Assembly: GCF_003207795.1 (NCBI RefSeq)
Contig: NZ_NIRT01000005.1
Coordinates: forward strand, 62,001-126,000
DNA length: 64,000 bases
From: Komagataeibacter nataicola
GTDB lineage: Bacteria; Pseudomonadota; Alphaproteobacteria; Acetobacterales; Acetobacteraceae
Direction of reading: 5' to 3'
The position numbers and the translations under genes were made by a program. The notes under the pieces were generated by a model, which was not told the origin of the DNA, searched no databases, and saw only the letters and a program-made list of their open reading frames with translations. The first letter of the stretch is position 1, and each line of letters starts with the position of its first letter. Of this stretch, positions 56,030 to 64,000 are shown piece by piece.

Positions 56030-58759
56030 TCAGAACGGGCGGAGCAGGCGGTCGAGATATTCGAGTTCTTCTGGCGGGCGGGTGCGGTCGGCATCGCGGC
56101 GGCGCAGTTCCTGCTCGATCTCGCGCGCGCGTTCACGGCTGGCATTGTCAGGCAGGTGGGTGTCGTTATCCATCCCGCTATGGGTGCCGCCGCTCTTGCG
56201 GCCAAGCGGGTCACGATCGCCCTTGTCACCGGCCTGCTGCTGTTCGTCATCCTCATCATCCGGGTCGCCGGACTGGTTGCCGCCACTGCCTCGGGAGCCC
56301 TTGCCCTTGCCGTCGTCAGACACCATGGGCAGCAGCACGCTTACGGTTCCCTTGCCACTCTGGCTGTGCATGGACTGGCGCATCTGCTGGTTGCCCTGCT
56401 GCAGGTCGGCCAGCACTTTTTTCTCCGCTGCCGCAGCCTCCGGGTCCTTGCCCGCGGCAAGGGCGGCGCGCACCGCTTTCATGTCGGTCTGGGCCTTGTC
56501 GAGGGCGGGCATGTCCTTGCCCATCGCCTGCCTGAACTCGCGCTGGAGCTCATGCAGGGCGCGCGCGAGGGCGTGCTGCACGGCGCGGTCGGCATGCTGC
56601 TGGGCGGCGCGGGCCTCGGGTGTCATGCCTGGTGGCGGGGGCGGGCCTGCCTGCGGCGCGGCCGGGGCGCTGCCCTGGGGCGTGATGCCAAGCTGGCGCA
56701 GCAGGTCGGCGGTGGACATGGAGGACAGCTCGCCTTCATCCTCATCCATGTCGGTCTGGCGGCTGGCGGCATCACGTTCACGCTGGCGCTGGTCCCGGTC
56801 AAGGCGCGACTGGGCGTGATCGAGCAGCTGCGACTGGCGGGTGACCAGATCGCGCAGGTCGCGGCGCAGTTCGCGCGCCTGCTGGCGGGCCTGCATCTGC
56901 TGGGCGAGCTGCATCATGTCCTGCGGGGTTGCGTTGCGGATGCCCTCGGCCATGTCCTCCATCTGCTGGAGTTTCTGCATGGCGTCGGCATCACGGCCCG
57001 ATGCGGCGTCGTCCTGCAGCTGCTGCATCATCTGGCTCAGATTCTGCTCGCCCTGCATGGTCATTTCCGGCATGGCGGGAATGGCGGAATGCTGGCCCAG
57101 CGCCTGCATCTTGCGTGCGATCGCATCCTTGAGGGCCTGCATGCGGTGCTGGAGTTCGGCCTGCTGGTCGGCATCCTGCCCCTTTGGCCCCATCTCGCGC
57201 ATGTGCTCAAGCTGCTGGCGCACTGCCTCCTGCGCGGCCTTTACGCCAAAATCCGCCTGTTCGTTATCAATATCGCGGCGGTTATGCTCCACATCGAGGG
57301 CCAGAAACCACAGCCGCGCGGTGGCCTGGGCAATGGCGGCCTCATCGCTCACATCCTCGCTGCCCAGCAGGGCGGCGGTGCTGGTCAGGCCCAGCAACAG
57401 GCCGACATGGTGCGTTAGTACGGTATCGGCCTGGCCCAGCCCCACCAGCTCGCGCGCGGCCTGGGCCCGGTTTTCGTGGTGCAGGGCGACGCGCCTGCGA
57501 ATGTCCAGAATGGCCTTGGCAACGGGATTATGGAACACGCGCGCGCCAAGGCGCAGCTTTATGGGGGCGGAGGTTGCGGTCGTGCCGCTGTGGCTGGTTG
57601 CCACCAGGCGGGCGGTCACGTCCTCGCCTGCCCATGGATTGTCTGACAGGTCGGGCGTCGCCACGCCATCAGCCGTGCGGGGCTGGCCGTTGAGCGGCAG
57701 GGGTACGCGCAGGATGATGTTCGGGCTGCCGGGCATGACCATCTCGGCATGCAGGCTGGCAATGCCGTAGGGCTGGGCCACATGGTAGGGCAGGCGCGTG
57801 CGCCATTCTCCCTCGCTGCTGCCCGGGTTTGGTCCCCAGGCAACATCGGGTGGCGGATTGGGGGTTACGTGCAGGTTCCATTGCGCCAGCGTGCGCCCGC
57901 GGCCACGCAGGCGTAGCGTGCCGCTGGCCAGAAGCATGGTCTGCGCGCTCCAGCTTGCCCTGCCCAGCGCGTGAAAGGCATGGGGGCCAATGGCGGGGCC
58001 GGACTGGCCGGGCTGCATGCGCAGGGCGGGTGTGCCATCCAGCCCGTTCAGCGTAACACTCAGCACGGCCCCTGCGGGAATGGTGGCGGTGGCATGGGTG
58101 GCATCAAGAAAGACCGGGGCGCCGGGCGCGTAGTCGGGCAGGGTGATTCAGGCATTGACCTGCGGGGCAGGGGCATCGGCATCATCCATGCCAGGCAGGA
58201 AAGCGGCCGTGATGCGGCTGGCTGCGTGGGGGCCGGTCCAGGCGATCCCTCCGGCCAGCAGCACCGCGAGCACGGGGGCCGCGCGCATCCATTGCGAGGC
58301 AGGCAGGCGCAGATGCGGCCAGCCGCCACGCAGGTGCTCGAGTGCCGCCATCGTGCGGTGCAGATGCAGCTGCCACAGTTCATGCAGGGCAGGCGTGCCG
58401 GTATTGGCGGGCTGGTCATGCAGGGTGCGCAGCGGCTGCCCCGTCAGGCCGGAGGCCTGTTCCACGCGGCGGTCGGTTTCGGTGGCGGTGGGGGGGCTTA
58501 CGGCCTGCCACAGCCGCCAGGTGCGCCACGCGACGGCTCCGGCCAGCCCGAGCAGCGCCAGTGCATGCACGCTGTCGGGCAGGCGCTGCGGCACGCGCGC
58601 CAGCCCCAGCAGGGCCACCCCCATGGCCGTGCTGGCGGCGGGCAGCATGAGCGGCCACAGGCGCTCCGTCCAAAGGGCGCGGCGGGCCTGCCCGCGCGCG
58701 CGGGCAAGGCGTTGCGGCAGGTCGCCGCCAGTCCGGGTGATGTCCTGCCCGACGGTCAT
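56030..58759 (-). pseudogene. DUF4175-family membrane protein interrupted by one in-frame TGA
   Basis: The N-terminal part runs from the ATG at 58759 to a TGA at 58150-58148, and the same frame then continues without shift to 56030, giving about 909 codons. Membrane segments lie in the first part (LPAASTAMGVALLGLARV and AAPVLAVLLAGGIAW). After the TGA come ITLPDYAPGAPVFLDAT, Gln-rich coiled-coil stretches and a Pro/Gly-rich acidic end. The family normally has a Trp where the TGA stands (pattern 'xAWITxPxY'), so TGG to TGA is the likely change. The start overlaps lysA by 4 bp. It may be a true pseudogene or an assembly error. Confidence 0.8.
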
Positions 58760-60126
58760 AGGCCTCCGCCAGCGGGGGTAAGGGCTTTGTCCACCCACTG
58801 TGGAACATGGTCGGCGGCCCAGAGTTCCTCAACGGGCTGGCGCGGGCGGATGACGGCCCAGCGATTGCCATCGACCATCACCTGCGCGGCCAGCGGGCGG
58901 TCGTTATAGGTGGAGCTCATCACCATGCCATAGGCCCCGCAATCCAGCAGGGCCACGCGCGCGCCTGCTTCCATGTGGGGCAGGGTGCGGTCGTGGCCGA
59001 AGGTATCGCCGCTTTCGCACACGGGGCCGACCACATGCACCGTCTCGACCGGAGCCGCCGCAGTCTGGGCCGCAAGCGGGAGGATGCCGTGCCAGGCATC
59101 ATACAGGCTGGGGCGCATGAGGTCGTTCATGGCCGCATCGAGCACCAGGAAGGGGGGCATGCCGTCATAGCCGCGCTTGCGCAGGATGACGGTGCTCAGC
59201 AGCACGCCCGCAGGCCCGGCCAGCCAGCGGCCCGGCTCGATGGCCAGGCGCGTGCCCAGTCCGCCAAGTTCGGCATGAATGGCGGCGGCAAGCGCCTCGG
59301 GCGCGCCTTCGGTCTCGTCACGGTAGGAAATGCCAAGCCCGCCGCCGCAGTCCAGCGCCTCCACCACCAGCCCGCGCGCGCGGATGGCGTGCACGAGTTC
59401 GGCCAGCCGGGCATAGGCGGTGCGGTAGGGCTGCATGCGCACGATCTGGCTGCCGATATGCATGGCCAGCCCCACGGGGCGGATGCCGGGGAGTTCGGCC
59501 GCGCGGGCATAGAGTTCGACCGCGCGGTTATAGGGAATGCCGAATTTGTTGTTGGCAAGCCCGGTGGTGATCTTGGCGTGTGTTCCCGCATCGACATCGG
59601 GATTGATGCGCAGGGCAACCGCCGCCTCAAGCCCCTCGGCCTGCGCCGTGGCGGAGAGGAGTTCGAGTTCCTCCGCGCTTTCCACATTGATCTGCAAGAT
59701 GCCAGCACGCAGCGCCAGCCGCATCTCCTCAGCGGTCTTGCCCACGCCCGAGAACACGATCTTGGCCGCTGGGATGCCTGCCGCCATGGCGCGGCGCAGT
59801 TCGCCCCCGCTCACCACGTCAGCGCCAGCACCTTCAGCCGCCAGCACGCGCAGCACGGCCAGGTGGTCGTTGGCCTTGACCGCGAAATGGATGGAAACCG
59901 GGCGGCCTGTTACCTTGAATGCATTGGCCAGCCTGCGGTAGCGCGCGCGCAGCGTGCCGGCGCTCATGACCCAGGTGGGCGTGCCAAGCGCGTCGGCTAT
60001 GGCGTTGAGCGGCACATCCTCCAGCACGAGCCCGTCCATGGCGTGCATTGACAACGCGGGACGGACGGCCAGAAGGTCGGCGACGGAAGGGTCCTGTCCG
60101 GGACAGGGGAGGGGAGTATCAGCCAT
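58756..60126 (-). CDS. lysA: Diaminopimelate decarboxylase
   Basis: 456 residues from the ATG at 60126; the frame stays open to 60552 but overlaps cdd. The PLP Lys lies in HFAVKANDHLAVLRVLAAEGAGADVVSGGEL, followed by GVGKTAEEMRLAL, NPDVDAGTHAKITTG, and the second-subunit Cys in GPVCESGDTFGHD. It makes L-lysine from meso-diaminopimelate. It is divergent from cdd, with about 78 bp between starts, and coupled to the DUF4175 gene. Confidence 0.96.
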   Translation of the reverse strand: MADTPLPCPGQDPSVADLLAVRPALSMHAMDGLVLEDVPLNAIADALGTPTWVMSAGTLRARYRRLANAFKVTGRPVSIHFAVKANDHLAVLRVLAAEGAGADVVSGGELRRAMAAGIPAAKIVFSGVGKTAEEMRLALRAGILQINVESAEELELLSATAQAEGLEAAVALRINPDVDAGTHAKITTGLANNKFGIPYNRAVELYARAAELPGIRPVGLAMHIGSQIVRMQPYRTAYARLAELVHAIRARGLVVEALDCGGGLGISYRDETEGAPEALAAAIHAELGGLGTRLAIEPGRWLAGPAGVLLSTVILRKRGYDGMPPFLVLDAAMNDLMRPSLYDAWHGILPLAAQTAAAPVETVHVVGPVCESGDTFGHDRTLPHMEAGARVALLDCGAYGMVMSSTYNDRPLAAQVMVDGNRWAVIRPRQPVEELWAADHVPQWVDKALTPAGGGL

Positions 60127-60204
60127 GATGCCCGCACGATACCGCCTTGCCGCATCCCTTCCAAGGTGGTTGACGCAGGAAAGAACAGGAAGGACAGGCC
60201 CATC

Positions 60205-60603
60205 ATGAATCACGACCCCGTGGCGCGGGCGGCAATGGCCGTGCGGGCCCATGCCTATGCGCCCTATTCCCGCTTTCAGGTAGGGGCTGCGGTCGAGGCT
60301 ACGGACGGCCGGATTTTTGCCGGCTGCAATGTCGAGAACGCGGCCTACCCCGAGGGCACCTGCGCCGAGGCAGGCGCCATCGCGGCCATGGTGGCGGCAG
60401 GCATGCGCCAGATCCGGCGCGTGGTGGTGTGTGGCGGCACGGGGGCCGCCTGCACGCCATGCGGGGGATGCAGGCAGAAAATAAGGGAATTCGCCCCCCC
60501 CGAGGCCAGGATCACCATGATCTCGCCCCAGGGCGCGGTGCTGGTGGTCCATACGCTGGCCGACCTGCTGCCCGACAGTTTCGGACCGGGCAGCCTGTCC
60601 TGA
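60205..60603 (+). CDS. cdd: Cytidine deaminase
   Basis: 132 residues from the ATG at 60205 with AGGAAGGA upstream. The zinc-binding motifs are NVENAAYPEGTCAEAGAIAAM (catalytic Glu of CAEAGAI) and CTPCGGCRQKIREF. It deaminates cytidine and deoxycytidine for pyrimidine salvage. It sits on the plus strand inside an otherwise minus-strand lysine/arginine block, splitting lptM from lysA, which suggests a local insertion or rearrangement. Confidence 0.95.
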   Translation: MNHDPVARAAMAVRAHAYAPYSRFQVGAAVEATDGRIFAGCNVENAAYPEGTCAEAGAIAAMVAAGMRQIRRVVVCGGTGAACTPCGGCRQKIREFAPPEARITMISPQGAVLVVHTLADLLPDSFGPGSLS

Positions 60604-60615
60604 CCGGCGTGGGCC

Positions 60616-60777
60616 TTAGCGGTTCTTGTCGGGGTAGGTGTTGTAGAACTCCTTGCTGGGCTGGTGCGGGTTGCCAATGCGCCCGCAGGCCCCAAGTGTG
60701 GCGCTCATGGCGGCAAGCATGGCGAGCATGAGCATCAGGCGCGGCGCGTGGCGGCGCAGGGCGGTCAGGGTGTTCAT
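60616..60777 (-). CDS. Small lipoprotein, LptM-like
   Basis: 53 residues, too short for many gene finders. [31 protein letters not shown] gives a lipobox L-G-A-C, then [22 protein letters not shown]. LptM-type lipoproteins (formerly YifL) next to argH or lysA help assemble the LPS translocon in the outer membrane. The start overlaps the argH stop by 4 bp, so it is coupled to argH. Confidence 0.8.
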   Translation of the reverse strand: MNTLTALRRHAPRLMLMLAMLAAMSATLGACGRIGNPHQPSKEFYNTYPDKNR

Positions 60778-62204
60778 GCTTTTGCTCCCAGTGTTTCAAG
60801 CCAGCGCGTGGCCTGTGCGCGCACGTTACCGGCTGCCGTGCCGCCAGGGCTGGTGCGCGAGGCGATGGAGGAATCGACGCTCAGCACCGAGAAGATGTCC
60901 TGTGTGATGCCCGCTTCCTCTTCCTGCATTTCGGCAAGGCTCAGCTCGGCCAGTCCCACGCCTTTTGCTTCTGCCTTGCCCACGAGGCGACCCGTAACAT
61001 GGTGCGCGGTGCGGAAGGGCACCTTGAGCACGCGCACCAGCCAGTCGGCCAGGTCAGTGGCGGTGGAGAAGCCGGACCCGGCATAGGCGCGCATCTGCGC
61101 TTCATTGACCGTGAGGTCACGCACCATGCCATCCATGGCGGCAAGGCACAGGGTGGCGGCATCGGTGGCGGCGAAGACGGGTTCCTTGTCTTCCTGCATG
61201 TCCTTGGCATAGGCCAGCGGCAGGCCTTTCATGACCGTAAGCAGCCCGACCAGCGCGCCGGTGATGCGCCCGCCCTTGGCGCGCACCAGCTCGGCGGCGT
61301 CCGGGTTGCGCTTTTGCGGCATGATGGACGAGCCGGTGGTGAACGCATCGGACAGGCGGATGAACGAGAAGGGGGCCGAGCACCAGATCACGATTTCTTC
61401 CGCCAGGCGCGAAAGGTGCATCGCCATGATGGACAGGGCCGAGAGATATTCCAGCGCGAAATCCCGGTCCGACACGGCATCGAGCGAATTGGCGGTGGGG
61501 CGGTCGAAGCCCAGCGCATGGGCCGTCATGTTCCGGTCGATGGGGAACGACGTGCCCGCAAGCGCCGCCGAGCCGAGCGGGGATTCGTTGAGCCTGCGCC
61601 GGGCATCGCTCAGGCGGCCCCGGTCGCGGGCCAGCATCTCGACATAGGCCATGAGGTGATGGCCAAAGGTCACGGGCTGGGCGGTCTGCAGGTGGGTGAA
61701 GCCGGGCATGGGCGTTGCCGCATGCTCGAGCGCGCGGCGGGCAAGCGCGCGCATGAGGGAGGCCGCCTGCTGGTCCAGCCCGTCAATCGCATCGCGCACC
61801 CACAGGCGGAAATCGGTCGCCACCTGGTCATTGCGCGAGCGCGCGGTATGCAGGCGCTTGCCCGCCTCGCCAATGCGGTCGGACAGGCGGGCCTCGATAT
61901 TCATGTGAATATCTTCAAGGGCGGTGCTGAATTCGAACGTGCCCGCCGCGATCTCGCGGCCGATCTGGTCCAGCCCCTCGGTAATGGCCCTGGCGTCCTC
62001 GCCGGAAATGATGCCGGTTTTCGCGAGCATGGCGGCATGGGCCTTCGAGCCCGCGATGTCCTGCCGCCACAGCGCCCTGTCAAAGCCGATCGAGGCATTG
62101 ATGTCCTGCATGATGGCCGCAGGCCCCCCGGCAAAGCGCCCGCCCCATTGAGCGTTCGCCTTGTGCGCGTCCTGATCCGTCAGCGTTTTTGCGTTCCCCG
62201 GCAT
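60774..62204 (-). CDS. argH: Argininosuccinate lyase
   Basis: 476 residues. The superfamily signature is [12 protein letters not shown], with [20 protein letters not shown] and the catalytic [21 protein letters not shown] region. It splits argininosuccinate into arginine and fumarate in the last step of arginine synthesis. It leads the minus-strand block and overlaps the small lipoprotein gene. Confidence 0.97.
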   Translation of the reverse strand: MPGNAKTLTDQDAHKANAQWGGRFAGGPAAIMQDINASIGFDRALWRQDIAGSKAHAAMLAKTGIISGEDARAITEGLDQIGREIAAGTFEFSTALEDIHMNIEARLSDRIGEAGKRLHTARSRNDQVATDFRLWVRDAIDGLDQQAASLMRALARRALEHAATPMPGFTHLQTAQPVTFGHHLMAYVEMLARDRGRLSDARRRLNESPLGSAALAGTSFPIDRNMTAHALGFDRPTANSLDAVSDRDFALEYLSALSIMAMHLSRLAEEIVIWCSAPFSFIRLSDAFTTGSSIMPQKRNPDAAELVRAKGGRITGALVGLLTVMKGLPLAYAKDMQEDKEPVFAATDAATLCLAAMDGMVRDLTVNEAQMRAYAGSGFSTATDLADWLVRVLKVPFRTAHHVTGRLVGKAEAKGVGLAELSLAEMQEEEAGITQDIFSVLSVDSSIASRTSPGGTAAGNVRAQATRWLETLGAKA

Positions 62205-62453
62205 CCTGTGTTCCAGCTACCCCAAGTGTGAAAAGGATTATGGCGCGCCTTCATGGCAAAATGCCATTGCGCGCCGCGCACCCTACCGGCGCGGCGCGGC
62301 AGATACAATCATGGCGCGCAGCAATCCTGCGCGCATGGGGCGGTGGCGCGGGGCGGGGTTGCGGCGCGAGGCCCCGGCGGGGTCTTTCACTTGGCGGGCC
62401 GGGGCTGTAATGTCGGCGCCCAACCCGCCCATGGCAGAGGACGTTACGCCACA

Positions 62454-63272
62454 ATGCACCATGCAGCCCTTGCACAGGAGCCGTCACGTTTGCTGACCCC
62501 GGCCGACCCGGCGCCAGTCATCCAGTTCGGCCCGTCGGCGCTCGATGGCGTGCCCATGGCAGGGGGGCTGCCCTTCGTGCTGGTCAGCGACCATGCGGGC
62601 CAGGCCATTCCCGCCGCATTGGGCGACATGGGGGTGAGTGCGCAGGACCGCGCGCGCCACATCGCCTGTGACCTGGGCATGGCCGAAACCGGGCGCCTGC
62701 TGGCCGCGCAACTGGGCTGCGTGCTGATCGAGCAGGCCTATTCCCGCCTCGTGATCGACTGCAACCGCGCGCCGGGGCACCCCACCTCCATCGTGCGCGA
62801 AAGCGATGGCACGCCGGTGCCCGCCAATGCCGATCTCAGCGCCGATGCGGAAGGCTGCCGGGTGGAGGAAATCTTCCTGCCCTATCACCAGAAGATCAGC
62901 GGCGAGATTTCCACGCGGCTCGAGGCCGGCCTGCCCGTGGTGCTGGTCTCGCTGCACAGCTTTACCGATTGCATGAACGGCCAGGCGCGGCCGTGGCATA
63001 CGGGCGTGCTGCATAACCGCAACCCCGCCTTCGGCCTGCGCGTGCGCGACCTTCTGGCGGCGGAAGACGGGCTGGTGGTGGGCAGTAACGAGCCCTATGC
63101 GCTGACGGATGTGAATGACTATACCGTGCCGGTCCATGCCGAAGGGCGCGGGCTGCCGTATCTGGAAATCGAGATCAGGCAGGACCTGATCGCAACCCCC
63201 GAGGGGCAGGCCCGGTGGGCGGCGCGGCTGGCGCGCATCCTGCCCCGCGCCTGGGAAGAATACCGCCACTGA
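62454..63272 (+). CDS. N-formylglutamate amidohydrolase family protein
   Basis: 272 residues from the ATG at 62454; the open frame extends to 62253 but with low-complexity sequence. Family blocks are PFVLVSDHAGQAIPAALG, ACDLGMAETGRLLAAQLG, YSRLVIDCNRAPGHPTSIV and VLVSLHSFTD, the His and Asp residues being likely metal ligands. The family hydrolyses N-formylglutamate or related amides, but no histidine-degradation genes are nearby, so the substrate is open. aroE begins 17 bp downstream. Confidence 0.82.
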   Translation: MHHAALAQEPSRLLTPADPAPVIQFGPSALDGVPMAGGLPFVLVSDHAGQAIPAALGDMGVSAQDRARHIACDLGMAETGRLLAAQLGCVLIEQAYSRLVIDCNRAPGHPTSIVRESDGTPVPANADLSADAEGCRVEEIFLPYHQKISGEISTRLEAGLPVVLVSLHSFTDCMNGQARPWHTGVLHNRNPAFGLRVRDLLAAEDGLVVGSNEPYALTDVNDYTVPVHAEGRGLPYLEIEIRQDLIATPEGQARWAARLARILPRAWEEYRH

Positions 63273-63289
63273 GCAGGAACACGCCGTTC

Positions 63290-64000
63290 ATGAACAACAT
63301 TATGGAACGCAGCCTCCGCATTGATGGGCATACCGCGCTTGCGGGGGTGATCGGCTGGCCGGTGGCGCATTCACGCTCGCCGCTCATGCATAATTTCTGG
63401 CTGGCGCAGGGCGGCATCAATGGCGCTTACGTGCCGCTGCCCGTGCGGCCCGGCACGTTTGATACGGCGGTGAAAGGCCTGCAGGCCGCAGGCTTCAGGG
63501 GGGTGAACGTGACCATCCCGCACAAGGAATCCGCCTACCGTATCGTTGACCGCCTTGACCGCTCGGCGCAGCGCTCGGGCTCGGTCAATACGCTGGTTTT
63601 TGCCGCCGATGGCCAGATCGAGGGCTATTCCACCGATGGCGATGGCTTCGTGGCCAATGTCGAGGCGCATGGTGTGCCGGTGCGTGGCGGCTGCGCCCTG
63701 CTGCTTGGCGCGGGCGGGGCGGCGCGCGCCATCGCCGCCAGCCTGCTCGACCGGGGCGTGCAGGTGATTATTGCCAACCGTACCCGCGCCCGCGCCGAGG
63801 CCTTGGCCGCCCTGCTGGAGGGAATCGAGGTTATCGACTGGGCGCGGGCAGGTGACGTGCTGGCGGGCTGCACGCTGCTGGTCAACACCACCTCGATTGG
63901 CATGGAAGGCGCGGATGACGCCGCTTTCCCGCTCGATCTGGCACAGGCCGATGCCGGGCTTGTGGTGTGTGACATCGTTTACGTGCCGCGCCGCACCGGG
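63290..64000 (+). CDS. aroE: Shikimate dehydrogenase, 5' part
   Basis: 237 residues are visible before the window ends; the full protein is usually about 280. GWPVAHSRSPLMHNFWL near residue 22 binds shikimate, NVTIPHKE contains the catalytic Lys, and LLLGAGGAARAIAASLL is the NADP-binding loop with the ANRTRARAEAL adaptor. It reduces 3-dehydroshikimate in aromatic amino-acid synthesis. AGGAA lies upstream of the ATG. Confidence 0.95.
   Translation, partial: MNNIMERSLRIDGHTALAGVIGWPVAHSRSPLMHNFWLAQGGINGAYVPLPVRPGTFDTAVKGLQAAGFRGVNVTIPHKESAYRIVDRLDRSAQRSGSVNTLVFAADGQIEGYSTDGDGFVANVEAHGVPVRGGCALLLGAGGAARAIAASLLDRGVQVIIANRTRARAEALAALLEGIEVIDWARAGDVLAGCTLLVNTTSIGMEGADDAAFPLDLAQADAGLVVCDIVYVPRRTG

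Overview
The window looks like chromosomal DNA of an acetic acid bacterium, most probably Komagataeibacter/Gluconacetobacter. The base composition is high-GC, the left end carries the end of an acetan/xanthan-type exopolysaccharide cluster, and most genes run to typical alphaproteobacterial lengths. The genus is inferred from gene content; no search was run.

Layout. 0-7 kb: exopolysaccharide export and decoration genes (Wzx-type flippase end, outer-membrane beta-barrel, Wza/GumB-type lipoprotein, acyltransferase), then rfbB-rfbA for dTDP-sugar supply and an SDR oxidoreductase. 7-11 kb: an unrecognised gene divergent from dps across a Fur-like dyad, then an arginine-deiminase-like hydrolase and a 2-hydroxyacid dehydrogenase. 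11-13.6 kb: a fluoride (crcB-type) riboswitch followed by a CLC-F fluoride/proton antiporter and two coupled secreted proteins. 13.6-18.6 kb: a minus-strand operon (ABM monooxygenase, MFS transporter, UPF0261/Tm-1-like ATP-binding protein, PEP-hydrolase-like TIM barrel) behind a MocR regulator, with a striking GTGACAC operator array. 19-23.7 kb: GH20 hexosaminidase, NCS1 permease and a lipoprotein.

24-26.2 kb is an AT-rich accessory island with one small intact orphan and three damaged immunity-type genes: a tandem Imm26-like pair, one with an in-frame TGA and one with a frameshift, plus a third frameshifted family. 26-39 kb: pcm-tolC, tRNA-Cys, valS, msrA, and a tightly overlapping minus-strand operon ubiE-coaBC-dut-ABC permease-ABC ATPase, then mutM and rpsT. 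39.4-46.1 kb: the replication block dnaA-dnaN-recF-gyrB, with two DnaA boxes upstream of dnaA. 46-56 kb: gph, glmU-glmS, thiO-thiS-thiG-thiE and a large CPA1 antiporter with a cyclic-nucleotide-binding domain. 56-64 kb: the argH-lptM-lysA-DUF4175 block (DUF4175 broken by one TGA), with cdd embedded on the other strand, then an N-formylglutamate amidohydrolase-like gene and the start of aroE.

A dispersed palindromic repeat recurs in at least ten intergenic gaps, mostly between convergent genes. The best copy has 12-bp terminal inverted repeats, two internal hairpins and a flanking 5-bp direct repeat, which suggests a small non-autonomous mobile element that now serves as a terminator. The likeliest under-described systems are the Tm-1-like split operon, the fluoride-riboswitch operon with its two secreted partners, and the immunity-gene island.
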